NCBI GenBank assembly: GCA_000648925.1
Contig: JFHF01000070.1
Coordinates: 1 to 34,934 of the forward strand
Source of the DNA: Caballeronia jiangsuensis
GTDB lineage: Bacteria > Pseudomonadota > Gammaproteobacteria > Burkholderiales > Burkholderiaceae
DNA: 34,934 nucleotides
Direction: 5' to 3'
The notes under the pieces are model-generated. The model had not been told where the DNA came from. It worked only from the letters and a program-made list of their open reading frames with translations, and searched no databases. Within the stretch, counting starts at the first letter, position 1, and each line of letters opens with the position of its first letter. The position numbers were made by a program, and so were the translations under genes. Below, piece by piece: positions 7,883-16,126 of the stretch.

Positions 7883-10800
7883 ATGTCAGATCCCCGCTTC
7901 GTTCATCTCCGCGTCCACTCCGAATTCTCGATTGCCGACGGCATCGTGCGGCTGGACGACGTCGTCAAGGCTGCCGCAAAAGACGGACAAGGCGCGCTCG
8001 CGCTGACCGATCTCGGCAACGCGTTCGGTCTCGTGCGCTTCTACAAGGAAGCGCGCGACAATGGCGTCAAGCCCATCGCGGGCTGCGATGTCTGGATCAC
8101 CAATCCCGCCGATCGCGACAAGCCCGCGCGCCTCCTTCTTCTCGTGCGCGACAAAGAGGGCTATCTCAATCTGTGCGAGCTGTTGAGCCGCGCGTGGCTC
8201 ACGAACCAGTATCGCGGCCGCGCCGAGGTGATGGTCGAATGGCTCGAAGAAGGACTGGCCGCCGGACTGCTCGCGCTCTCGGGCGCGCAGACGGGCGATA
8301 TCGGCATGGCGCTCGCGGCGGGCAATGCAGCCGCCGCGCAACGCAATGCCGAGCGCTGGGCGGCGCTCTTTCCGAACGCGTTCTACATCGAATTGCAACG
8401 CGCGGGTCAGCCGGGCGAGCAGGCTTACGTTCAGGAAGCGGTCAGGCTCGCCGCGAAGCTGAAGCTGCCCGTGGTCGCGACGCATCCGCTGCAGTTCATG
8501 ACGCCCGACGACTACACCGCGCACGAAGCGCGCGTGTGCATTTCCGAAGGCGATATCCTCGCGAATCCGCGTCGTCAGAAACGCTTCACGAACGATCAGT
8601 TTTTCCGCACGCAGGACGAGATGTGCGCGCTCTTCGCGGACATTCCGTCGGCGCTCGCGAACACCGTCGAGATCGCCAAGCGCTGCAATCTGACGCTCGA
8701 ACTCGGCAAGCCGAAGCTGCCGCTTTTCCCGACGCCCGATGGCATGTCGCTCGACGACTACCTCGTGCAGTTGTCGAAGGAAGGTCTCGAAGTCCGTCTG
8801 CAACAGCTTTATCCCGATGCCGCCGAACGTGAAGCGCAGCGCGAAACGTATTACGCGCGCCTCGACTTCGAGTGCGGCACGATCATCAAGATGGGCTTTC
8901 CGGGCTACTTCCTGATCGTCGCCGACTTCATCATGTGGGCGAAGAACAATGGCGTGCCGGTCGGTCCGGGCCGCGGTTCGGGCGCGGGTTCGCTGGTCGC
9001 GTATGCGCTCGGCATCACCGACCTCGATCCTTTGCGCTACAACCTGCTGTTCGAGCGCTTCCTGAATCCGGAACGCGTGTCGATGCCCGACTTCGACATC
9101 GACTTCTGTCAGGAAGGGCGTGACCGCGTCATCCAGTATGTGAAAGGCAAGTACGGCGCCGATGCCGTCTCGCAGATCGCCACCTTCGGCACGATGGCCG
9201 CGAAGGCCGCGGTGCGCGACATCGGCCGCGTGCTCGATCTCGGCTACATGTTCACGGACGGCATCGCGAAGCTGATTCCGTTCAAGCCCGGCAAGCACGT
9301 GACCATCGCGGATGCGATGAAGGAAGAACCCGCGCTGCAGGAACGCTTCGACAACGAAGACGAAGTGCATCAGCTGCTCGAACTCGCGCAGCGCGTGGAA
9401 GGGCTCACGCGTAACGTCGGCATGCACGCGGGCGGCGTGCTGATCGCGCCGGGCAAGCTCACGGATTTCTGCCCGCTCTATACGCAGGGCGAAGACGGCG
9501 GCGTCGTCAGCCAGTACGACAAGGACGACGTGGAAGCCGTCGGCCTCGTGAAGTTCGACTTTTTGGGCCTGACCACGCTCACCATTCTCGACTGGGCCGA
9601 GCGCTATATCCGCCGGCTCGATCCGTCGAAGAAGGACTGGAATCTCGCGCAGGTGCCGCTCGACGATCCGGCGTCGTTCTCGATCCTCAAGAAAGCGAAC
9701 ACCGTCGCCGTGTTCCAGCTCGAAAGCCGCGGCATGCAAGGCATGCTGAAGGACGCGCAGCCGGACCGCTTCGAGGACATCATCGCGCTCGTGGCGTTGT
9801 ATCGTCCGGGCCCGATGGACCTGATCCCGAGCTTCTGCGCGCGCAAGCACGGACGCGAGATCGTCGAATATCCGGACCCGCGCGTCGAGCCTGTTCTGAA
9901 AGAGACCTACGGCATCATGGTCTACCAGGAGCAGGTGATGCAGATGGCGCAGATCATCGGCGGCTACTCGCTCGGCGGCGCGGACTTGCTGCGTCGCGCG
10001 ATGGGCAAGAAGAAGCCCGAGGAGATGGCCAAGCATCGCGAGATTTTCGCGGAAGGCGCGGCGAAGAACGGCCTCACGCGCGAGAAGGCCGACGAAACCT
10101 TCGACCTGATGGAGAAGTTCGCCGGCTACGGCTTCAACAAGTCGCACGCGGCCGCCTACGCGTTGCTCGCGTATCACACGGCGTGGCTCAAGGCGCATCA
10201 TCCGGCGGAATTCATGGCGGCCAACATGTCGCTCGCCATGGACGACACCGACAAGGTGAAGATCCTCTTCGAGGACTGCATCACGAACGGCATGGCGGTG
10301 CTGCCGCCGGACATCAACCGCTCGGCGTATCGCTTCGAGCCGGTCGCGGAACCTGACGGCAAGCGCTCGAAAACCATTCGCTATGGTCTGGGCGCGGTGA
10401 AGGGCAGCGGGCAGAACGCGATCGAGGAAATCCTGCGTGCGCGCGAGGACGGCCCGTTCGTCGATCTGTTCGATTTCTGCGAGCGCATCGACCGTCGTGT
10501 CGTGAATCGTCGCACGGTGGAAGCGCTGATCCGCTCGGGCGCGTTCGACACGGTACACGCGAATCGCGCGCAACTGCTCGCGTCGGTGCCGCTCGCGATG
10601 GAAGCCGCCGATCAGGCCGCCGCCAACGCGATGCAAGCCGGTCTCTTCGACATGGGCGACGCGCCGCTCGCGAAACACGAGTACGTCGACGAAGCCGAGT
10701 GGTCCGACAAGAAGCGTTTGCAGGAAGAGAAGACCGCGCTCGGCTTCTATCTGTCGGGCCATCTCTTCGATGCGTACAAGGGCGAAGTGCGCCGTTTCGT

Positions 10801-11401
10801 GCGCCAGAAAATCGGCGAGCTGAAAGAAGGTCGCGACAAGCTGGTCGCGGGCGTTATTTCGGCGATGCGCACGCAGATGACGCAGCGGGGCAAGATGCTG
10901 ATCGTCAATCTCGACGATGGCAGCGGGCAGTGCGAAGTCACCGTCTTCAACGAGCAGTTCGAGGCGAACAAGGCGCTCTTCAAGGAAGACGAACTGCTCG
11001 TCGTGCAGGGTCAGGCGCGCAACGACGCGTTCACGGGGGGCATCCGCTTTACCGTCGATACGGCGATGGACCTCGAGCGCGCGCGCAGCCGCTATGCGCA
11101 GTCCGTGAAGGTCGAGATGAACGGCAACGCCGATGCGTTGCGCCTGCGCCGCGTGCTCGAAGCACATGCGGCGGGTGCCGAAGCGCCTGCGCCCGTTGCC
11201 GCGCCGCCCGCCCGCGATAACGGCCGTTCGCGTCAGAGCGCGCCCATTCCGAACGGGCTGAACGTGAGCATCGTCTATCGCAGCGAGCATGCCGAAGGCG
11301 AAGTGCGCCTCGGCGACGCGTGGCGCGTGAAGCCGACCGACGAACTCATCACGGCGCTGCGCGGTGAATTCGCGGGCAGCGCGATCGAAATCGTCTATTG
11401 A
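7883..11401 (+). CDS. dnaE: DNA polymerase III alpha subunit
   Basis: The 1172-residue replicative polymerase catalytic subunit; length is normal for beta-proteobacterial DnaE (about 1150-1180). The N-terminal PHP domain starts with FVHLRVHSEFSIADG; the next metal motif reads ALTDLGNAFGL, with Leu where active PHP enzymes have His, so this domain is probably not catalytic, as is common in proteobacterial DnaE. Polymerase motifs include VGPGRGSGAGSLVAYALGI and the metal-binding PDFDIDFCQEGRD, followed by YRPGPMDLIP and GYGFNKSHAAAYA. The C-terminal OB fold is near residues 985-1040 (VNLDDGSGQCEVTVF). Start ATG 7883 gives the canonical N-terminus; longer in-frame starts upstream add unrelated sequence. 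A TACAAT six bases before the ATG is noted but unproven as a promoter. Confidence 0.98.
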   Translation: MSDPRFVHLRVHSEFSIADGIVRLDDVVKAAAKDGQGALALTDLGNAFGLVRFYKEARDNGVKPIAGCDVWITNPADRDKPARLLLLVRDKEGYLNLCELLSRAWLTNQYRGRAEVMVEWLEEGLAAGLLALSGAQTGDIGMALAAGNAAAAQRNAERWAALFPNAFYIELQRAGQPGEQAYVQEAVRLAAKLKLPVVATHPLQFMTPDDYTAHEARVCISEGDILANPRRQKRFTNDQFFRTQDEMCALFADIPSALANTVEIAKRCNLTLELGKPKLPLFPTPDGMSLDDYLVQLSKEGLEVRLQQLYPDAAEREAQRETYYARLDFECGTIIKMGFPGYFLIVADFIMWAKNNGVPVGPGRGSGAGSLVAYALGITDLDPLRYNLLFERFLNPERVSMPDFDIDFCQEGRDRVIQYVKGKYGADAVSQIATFGTMAAKAAVRDIGRVLDLGYMFTDGIAKLIPFKPGKHVTIADAMKEEPALQERFDNEDEVHQLLELAQRVEGLTRNVGMHAGGVLIAPGKLTDFCPLYTQGEDGGVVSQYDKDDVEAVGLVKFDFLGLTTLTILDWAERYIRRLDPSKKDWNLAQVPLDDPASFSILKKANTVAVFQLESRGMQGMLKDAQPDRFEDIIALVALYRPGPMDLIPSFCARKHGREIVEYPDPRVEPVLKETYGIMVYQEQVMQMAQIIGGYSLGGADLLRRAMGKKKPEEMAKHREIFAEGAAKNGLTREKADETFDLMEKFAGYGFNKSHAAAYALLAYHTAWLKAHHPAEFMAANMSLAMDDTDKVKILFEDCITNGMAVLPPDINRSAYRFEPVAEPDGKRSKTIRYGLGAVKGSGQNAIEEILRAREDGPFVDLFDFCERIDRRVVNRRTVEALIRSGAFDTVHANRAQLLASVPLAMEAADQAAANAMQAGLFDMGDAPLAKHEYVDEAEWSDKKRLQEEKTALGFYLSGHLFDAYKGEVRRFVRQKIGELKEGRDKLVAGVISAMRTQMTQRGKMLIVNLDDGSGQCEVTVFNEQFEANKALFKEDELLVVQGQARNDAFTGGIRFTVDTAMDLERARSRYAQSVKVEMNGNADALRLRRVLEAHAAGAEAPAPVAAPPARDNGRSRQSAPIPNGLNVSIVYRSEHAEGEVRLGDAWRVKPTDELITALRGEFAGSAIEIVY

Positions 11402-11437
11402 TGGGCGGCGGCGTGCCTCGGCATGCCGGCTGCGTTG

Positions 11438-12199
11438 TCAGCGCGTGTCGTTGAGGCGGGCGAGCTTCAGGAAGCGGTAGTAGACGGTTTGAGCGTTGAA
11501 CACCGCGATCATGAAGCCTGTCCGGCCGTCCAGAAACCCGCGACGCAGAAAGTAGGTGCGCACGAACGCCCAAAGCCCGCGCGTCACGGCGATCCCCAGG
11601 CTGCCGCGCTTGCCAGCCGCATGACGTTGCAGCGCGCCTGCGCTGGAATACGCATCGAGCTTGCGCAGAACGGTCTCGAAGTCTTCGTACGAGTAGTGAA
11701 GCAGCTTGCCTTCGAGGCGGGCAACGGGCGTCGCCGGGTCGAAGACCAGCCGCTCGTGCACGAGGTCATCCGAGAAGCGCGCCGCGCCACGTCGAAAAAG
11801 CCTCGCCAGGCGGTCGGGATACCAGCCGCTATGCCTGACCCATTCGCCGCAGAAGCTCGAAAGCCGGTCGACCGTGCAGACATCGGCGCGTGGCGTATCG
11901 ATGGCCGTGCGAATGGCCGCCGCGAGCTCCGGCGTGACGATTTCGTCCGCGTCGATGGACAGGATCCAGTCGGTGGAAAGCGCGTCGAGCGCGCGATTTT
12001 TCTGCGGCCCGAAGCCGGGCCACTCGCGCTCGATTTGTACGCGCGCGCCATGCGCCTGCGCGATCTCGGCCGTGCCGTCGGTGCTGCCGCCGTCGATCAC
12101 GACGATATCGTCCGCGAAGGCGACCGATTGCAGGCACTGCGCGAGCCGCGCGGACGCGTTGTAGGTGATGAGAGCGATGCCGAGTGTGGGTCGGTTCAT
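11438..12199 (-). CDS. Family 2 glycosyltransferase, WaaE/KdtX-like, LPS core
   Basis: A 253-residue GT-A fold glycosyltransferase. It shows the family start LGIALITYNASARLAQCLQSV, the nucleotide-sugar motif VVIDGGSTDGT, the segment FGPQKNRALDALSTDWILSIDADE with the DAD metal site, and downstream DLVHERL and a Tyr/His-rich LHYSYEDFETVLRKLDAYS. This combination is typical of the WaaE/KdtX beta-glucosyltransferases that add glucose to inner-core heptose; donor and acceptor here are inferred. Start ATG 12199 is the one that begins just before the domain; the ribosome-binding site is weak, and an in-frame ATG at 12313 exists. It is divergent from waaC and convergent with dnaE (36 bases between stops). 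Its position next to waaC supports an LPS core role. Confidence 0.85.
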   Translation of the reverse strand: MNRPTLGIALITYNASARLAQCLQSVAFADDIVVIDGGSTDGTAEIAQAHGARVQIEREWPGFGPQKNRALDALSTDWILSIDADEIVTPELAAAIRTAIDTPRADVCTVDRLSSFCGEWVRHSGWYPDRLARLFRRGAARFSDDLVHERLVFDPATPVARLEGKLLHYSYEDFETVLRKLDAYSSAGALQRHAAGKRGSLGIAVTRGLWAFVRTYFLRRGFLDGRTGFMIAVFNAQTVYYRFLKLARLNDTR

Positions 12200-12302
12200 T
12201 TTGCTGGGCGGTATGCCTGACGCGGGCGGCAGCGAGACGAGTTTCGCCCCGGCGACCCGCCGATTGGCCCCGTGATAGCCGGTTTCAGGAGAACGGGGAC
12301 TG

Positions 12303-12308
12303 TATAAT
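12303..12308 (+). promoter_or_regulatory. Perfect -10 box (TATAAT) upstream of waaC
   Basis: A consensus TATAAT lies 156 bases before waaC, in the 265-base divergent gap (12200-12464). No good -35 box is seen 17 bases upstream, so it is a partial promoter call. It would drive waaC and the following LPS genes. Nothing else is recognised in this gap. Confidence 0.4.
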
Positions 12309-12464
12309 GTCACACATCAGTCTTGTCGCAAGAACCCGGACGGGAAATGCGCGAGACGGTCATAGCGCTTGCTATCGCATATCTCTCGTGGCGCCACGTT
12401 CCGGATTCACTTTCCGAAAGCAATTCTTACCACGGTCGCAACGGGCTTTCCCGCAATTTTCTGA

Positions 12465-13433
12465 ATGAAGCGAATCTTAGTAGTCAAGGTCACTTCGATG
12501 GGCGACGTGATCCAGGCACAGGCTGTCGTCGCGGACCTGCATCGCGCGTTTCCGGGCGTGCAGATCGATTGGGCCGTCGATGAGGCATTCGCGGACATAT
12601 TGCGCTGGAATCCCGGGATTTCCCGTGTGCTGTATGCGCCATTGCGGCGCTTCAAGAAAACGCGCAGCGCGAAAGATTTCGCGGCGATCTGGGCGTCGAT
12701 CAAGGAACTGCGCCGCGAACGCTACGATGCGGTCTTCGATCTGCACGGCGTCTACAAGAGCGCCATCATCTCGTTTCTCGCGCGCGCGAAACGCCGCTTC
12801 GGTTACGACAACGTCAATCTCGGCGAACGCGGCGCCGCGTTCGCCTATTCGGACCGATTCGCGCCGCGCCACGACAGGAACGCGTGGGACGGCATGCGCC
12901 GCGCGCTGAGCGAAGCGCTCGATTATCCGATCGAACCCGTTCCCTCGATCGTTCTCACCGTGCCTCAACCCGCCGTGCCGCCCGAGACGGTGAGGCACGC
13001 GCCGTATGCGCTGCTGTTTCATGCGACGTCGAAGGAAGAGAAGAAGTGGCCCGTCGCGAACTGGATCGCGGTGGGACAGTCGCTCGTCGAACGTGGCGTG
13101 ACGCCTTTGCTGCCGTGGGGCACCGATGCCGAGCGCGACAATGCCGAAGCCATCGCGAAAGGCGTGCACGGCGCGCACGTGCTGCCGAAGATGACGGTCG
13201 TCGAGCTCGCGCAGTGTATCCAGTTGAGCGCGCTGGTCGTTGGAACCGATACCGGTCTCGTGCATCTCGCGAGCGCGCTGCGCCGGCCGACCGTGATGAT
13301 CTTCAGCGCGACGTCGCGTCCGCTTTTCGGCATCGACATTCCGGACTTGTGCATTTCGATCGGCGACGACGGCAGGCCGCCCTCCGTCGCCGAAGCGCTC
13401 GACGCCATCGAGCATGTAAGGAAACCGGCTTGA
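12465..13433 (+). CDS. waaC: Lipopolysaccharide heptosyltransferase I
   Basis: A 322-residue family 9 glycosyltransferase that transfers the first L-glycero-D-manno-heptose to Kdo of the LPS inner core, at the cytoplasmic face of the inner membrane. Seen: the N-terminal Rossmann start MKRILVVKVTSMGDVIQAQAVVADLHRAFP, the donor-side segment LLFHATSKEEKKWPVANW, and the GT9 signature VVGTDTGLVHLASALRRPTV near residues 259-278. Length is normal (E. coli 319). MKRILVVK at ATG 12465 is the canonical start even though no strong Shine-Dalgarno site precedes it. Its stop overlaps the TTG start of the next glycosyltransferase by four bases, so the two are translationally coupled. Confidence 0.94.
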   Translation: MKRILVVKVTSMGDVIQAQAVVADLHRAFPGVQIDWAVDEAFADILRWNPGISRVLYAPLRRFKKTRSAKDFAAIWASIKELRRERYDAVFDLHGVYKSAIISFLARAKRRFGYDNVNLGERGAAFAYSDRFAPRHDRNAWDGMRRALSEALDYPIEPVPSIVLTVPQPAVPPETVRHAPYALLFHATSKEEKKWPVANWIAVGQSLVERGVTPLLPWGTDAERDNAEAIAKGVHGAHVLPKMTVVELAQCIQLSALVVGTDTGLVHLASALRRPTVMIFSATSRPLFGIDIPDLCISIGDDGRPPSVAEALDAIEHVRKPA

Positions 13434-14572
13434 AAATTCTTCTGACGAACTTCCACCGCGGTCGGGGCGGCGGTCACGATACCTATATTCTTGCCATCGC
13501 GCAGGCGTTGTCGCCGCAGCATCGGATCTTCGTCGCGGCGCCGGCCACGAGCCGTCTCTTCATGCAGGCGGGCGCGTTGCCCGGCGTCACGGCGTTTCCG
13601 ATCGACTTTTCCGCGAAGTTCAAGGATCTCGCGAAGCTGCCCGGAGAGTATCGCGCGCTTCGGGGTCTGCTCGAACGCGAGCGCTTCGACGTCATTCACG
13701 TGAATGGATCGCCGGATCATCGGCTGGTGATGTTCGTCATGCTCGCGTGGAAGGGAAAGCGTCCGCGAATCGTCCTGACGAAGCACAACTCGATCCGAAT
13801 CAAGCACGATTTCCTGACGAGACTGCGAGCGACGCGCGCCACCGACGACGTCATCGCCGTCTCGGACTCGACCGCGCAACTGATGCGCGAGTCGGTGTAC
13901 GGGCGTTGTCCGGTCACGGTCATCAAGAACGGTATCGATACGGTCGGCCGCTATGCGCCGCGCGATCCGCAGGCGGCGGCGCAACAGCGCGGCGCATTGC
14001 TCGGGCCGCGCGCGGGCGACCGGCTCGTGATCGGCACCGTGACCGGCTTCGACTGGTACAAAGGCACCATGGGCATGATCGAGGCGGTGGCGGCGCTGCC
14101 CGAACCGCTGCGCGACGAGGTGATGGTGGTCGTGGCGGGCGTCGAGCCGAACGCCGAGCAGCGTCAGCAAATCGAGGCGCTCGGCATGAGCGGGCGCGTG
14201 CATGTCGCGGGATTCGTCGAGGACGTGCCGGATGTGATTGCGTCGTTCGACATCGGTTTCGTGCTGTCCTATGCGATCGAAACCGTATCCTTCGCGTGCC
14301 GGGAAATGATGGCGATGGGCAAGCCCGTAATCGTGTCGCGCTACGCCGGCTTGCCCGAAAACATCGACGACGGCGTGGATGGCTGGATCGTCGAACCGCG
14401 CGACACCGCGGGCCTTTCTTCGCTGCTGCAGACGATCATCGCCGGGCGCGATCGATTGCCGGCCATCGGAGCACGAGCGCGCGAGCGAGCGGTCCGTGAG
14501 TTTTCGGACGAGCGCTTCATCGCGGACACTGAAGAAGTCTATCGGCAGGGCGGCGCGGCGCGCGGCGCCTGA
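13430..14572 (+). CDS. Family 4 glycosyltransferase, LPS core or O-antigen assembly
   Basis: A 380-residue GT-B fold glycosyltransferase (group 1). The N-terminal domain starts LKILLTNFHRGRGGGHDTYI, with a glycine-rich loop, and includes FDVIHVNGSPDHRLV and ITKHN-like VLTKHNSIRIKHD. The C-terminal donor domain has VIGTVTGFDWYKGTMG, RVHVAGFVEDVPDVIASFDIGFVLSY and the E-x7-E-type region IETVSFACREMMAMGKPVIVSRYAGLPE. The start is TTG 13430: TAAGGA lies seven bases upstream, it overlaps the waaC stop as TTGA, and no ATG is in a plausible position. The sugar transferred cannot be told from sequence. Position between waaC and the O-antigen ligase gene suggests an outer-core step. Confidence 0.87.
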   Translation: MKILLTNFHRGRGGGHDTYILAIAQALSPQHRIFVAAPATSRLFMQAGALPGVTAFPIDFSAKFKDLAKLPGEYRALRGLLERERFDVIHVNGSPDHRLVMFVMLAWKGKRPRIVLTKHNSIRIKHDFLTRLRATRATDDVIAVSDSTAQLMRESVYGRCPVTVIKNGIDTVGRYAPRDPQAAAQQRGALLGPRAGDRLVIGTVTGFDWYKGTMGMIEAVAALPEPLRDEVMVVVAGVEPNAEQRQQIEALGMSGRVHVAGFVEDVPDVIASFDIGFVLSYAIETVSFACREMMAMGKPVIVSRYAGLPENIDDGVDGWIVEPRDTAGLSSLLQTIIAGRDRLPAIGARARERAVREFSDERFIADTEEVYRQGGAARGA

Positions 14573-14722
14573 CGGCGTACGCGTACACTGCATCCCAATA
14601 TTGCTTTTCTGCGCGGAGTCGGGTATTTCGCGAACGGCCTGGGCGGCAGCGACTGAACAACGGCGCTCATCGAGGCGCAACGAAAACGCTCGGACGAGCG
14701 CGCACGGCATCTTTACGACACT

Positions 14723-16033
14723 ATGGAAATCACACGGATCTGGAATACGAGCTTGTCGGGTCCTGACTCTTACCAGTTGATCGCGGCGAAATGGTTCGCG
14801 GTTGTCACGCTCTGGCTCGTGCCGATTTCGACGGCGGGCGTCAATCTGGGCTCGGCGGCGTGCGCCGTGTTCGCGCTGACGTCGCCGGAAGTGTGGCGAC
14901 GGGCGGGCGGGCTGTGGAAGCGCTCGCGTGCGGCGGTCATCGCGCTCGCGCTCTTCGTCGCGCTGGCGTTGAGCGTCGCGTACACGGCCGCGCCGACGAG
15001 CGAGGCAATCGACTTCCTGATGAAGTATCGGAAGCTCCTCTTCATTCCGCTGCTGATTCTCGTCTTCGCCGACAGCGAACGCACGAAATGGTCGGCCCTG
15101 GCGACGTGGGGATTGTTCGCCGCGCTCGTCCTCTCGATGGTGCTGACTTACACCAATTTTCTTGGCTGGACCGCGGTCGGGCCCCGACACGGCACGGACC
15201 CCGTCTCGAAGCCGTGGGTGTTCAAGGACCATATTTCCGGCGGCCTGATGATGGCGTTTCTCGTGTGTCAGTCCTGGTCGCTGGCGGGCACGACGCGCAA
15301 CCGGACTGCCAGGATCCTGCTCGCGCTGGTTTCGCTGCTGGCGATGGGCAATGTCCTCTTCGTGCTGCAGGGCCGCACGGGTCAGGTCGTCGCGATCTTC
15401 TACATGGCGATCTTCCTCGTCATGCAGGCCGTTCAGTTCCGCAAACACGACAAGGTCTCGCGCTGGATCGCCGGCGTGGGCGCGATCATGATCGCGGTGT
15501 GCATCGCGGCGTTCGTGCTGTACGCGAAAGACTCGCGCCTCGCCGGCACCGCGCAGGAAATCACCCAGTTCGAGACGCAGAACAAAGTCACGTCGATGGG
15601 CCTGCGATACGAGTACTATCGGCGCAGCATCGAGTTGATCGCGCACAGACCCTTTTACGGATACGGCGCCGGCAGCGTGCGCACGGAGTTCGAGCGTCTC
15701 CAGAGCGCGAACGCCGGCGCGAATTTCGTCATGATCGGCAATCCTCACAACGAGTTCCTGCTGATGGGCGTTCAACTGGGCGTCGTCGGCGTGGCGCTGC
15801 TCGTCGCGCTGTTCATCACGCTCGCGCTAGAATGCAGCCAGCTTGCCGCGCCCGAGCGAGGCGTCGCAATCGGCTATCTGTTCGCGTTCGCATTGGGATG
15901 TTGCGCGAACTCGCTGCTGCTCAATTTCACGGAAGGAAACTTGCTGGTCTTTCTCGTTGGAATACTGCTTGCCGCGGCGCCCCGCCGCGAGAGCCAGTCC
16001 CGCGCGTCGAGCGCGGGTGCGGCTCCAAACTGA
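14723..16033 (+). CDS. waaL: O-antigen ligase family protein (Wzy_C), probable WaaL
   Basis: A 436-residue inner-membrane protein with about 10-12 hydrophobic helices. In the periplasmic-loop region it has the Wzy_C/WaaL pattern: a RTGQVVAIFYMAIF segment, then after a large loop (about residues 260-350) RPFYGYGAGSV and IGNPHNEFLLMGVQLGVVGVALL, where the Arg and the His of PHNEFL correspond to residues important in ligases. WaaL joins undecaprenyl-linked O antigen to lipid A-core in the periplasm. An O-antigen polymerase Wzy has similar features, so the symbol is probable rather than certain; location among core genes and next to msbA favours the ligase. It is preceded by a 150-base gap in which I see no gene or clear promoter. 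Confidence 0.8.
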   Translation: MEITRIWNTSLSGPDSYQLIAAKWFAVVTLWLVPISTAGVNLGSAACAVFALTSPEVWRRAGGLWKRSRAAVIALALFVALALSVAYTAAPTSEAIDFLMKYRKLLFIPLLILVFADSERTKWSALATWGLFAALVLSMVLTYTNFLGWTAVGPRHGTDPVSKPWVFKDHISGGLMMAFLVCQSWSLAGTTRNRTARILLALVSLLAMGNVLFVLQGRTGQVVAIFYMAIFLVMQAVQFRKHDKVSRWIAGVGAIMIAVCIAAFVLYAKDSRLAGTAQEITQFETQNKVTSMGLRYEYYRRSIELIAHRPFYGYGAGSVRTEFERLQSANAGANFVMIGNPHNEFLLMGVQLGVVGVALLVALFITLALECSQLAAPERGVAIGYLFAFALGCCANSLLLNFTEGNLLVFLVGILLAAAPRRESQSRASSAGAAPN

Positions 16034-16126
16034 CTATCTGTAGTCGCCGGGCGCCCGGGCGATGAGCGAGCGAGACTGCTCGACGCGCAGGGCAGCCGAC
16101 GAGTGCGGCGAGTAGGAGATCACCTC

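Noticed and set aside
7886..11290. Open frame of more than 1100 codons opposite dnaE
   Set aside because: Exact antisense of dnaE codons in GC-rich DNA; low-complexity Arg/Ala/His composition, no domain; dnaE motifs are unmistakable.
13019..15775. Minus-strand open frame of over 900 codons across waaC, GT4 and waaL
   Set aside because: Antisense to three well-supported genes; no recognisable domain.
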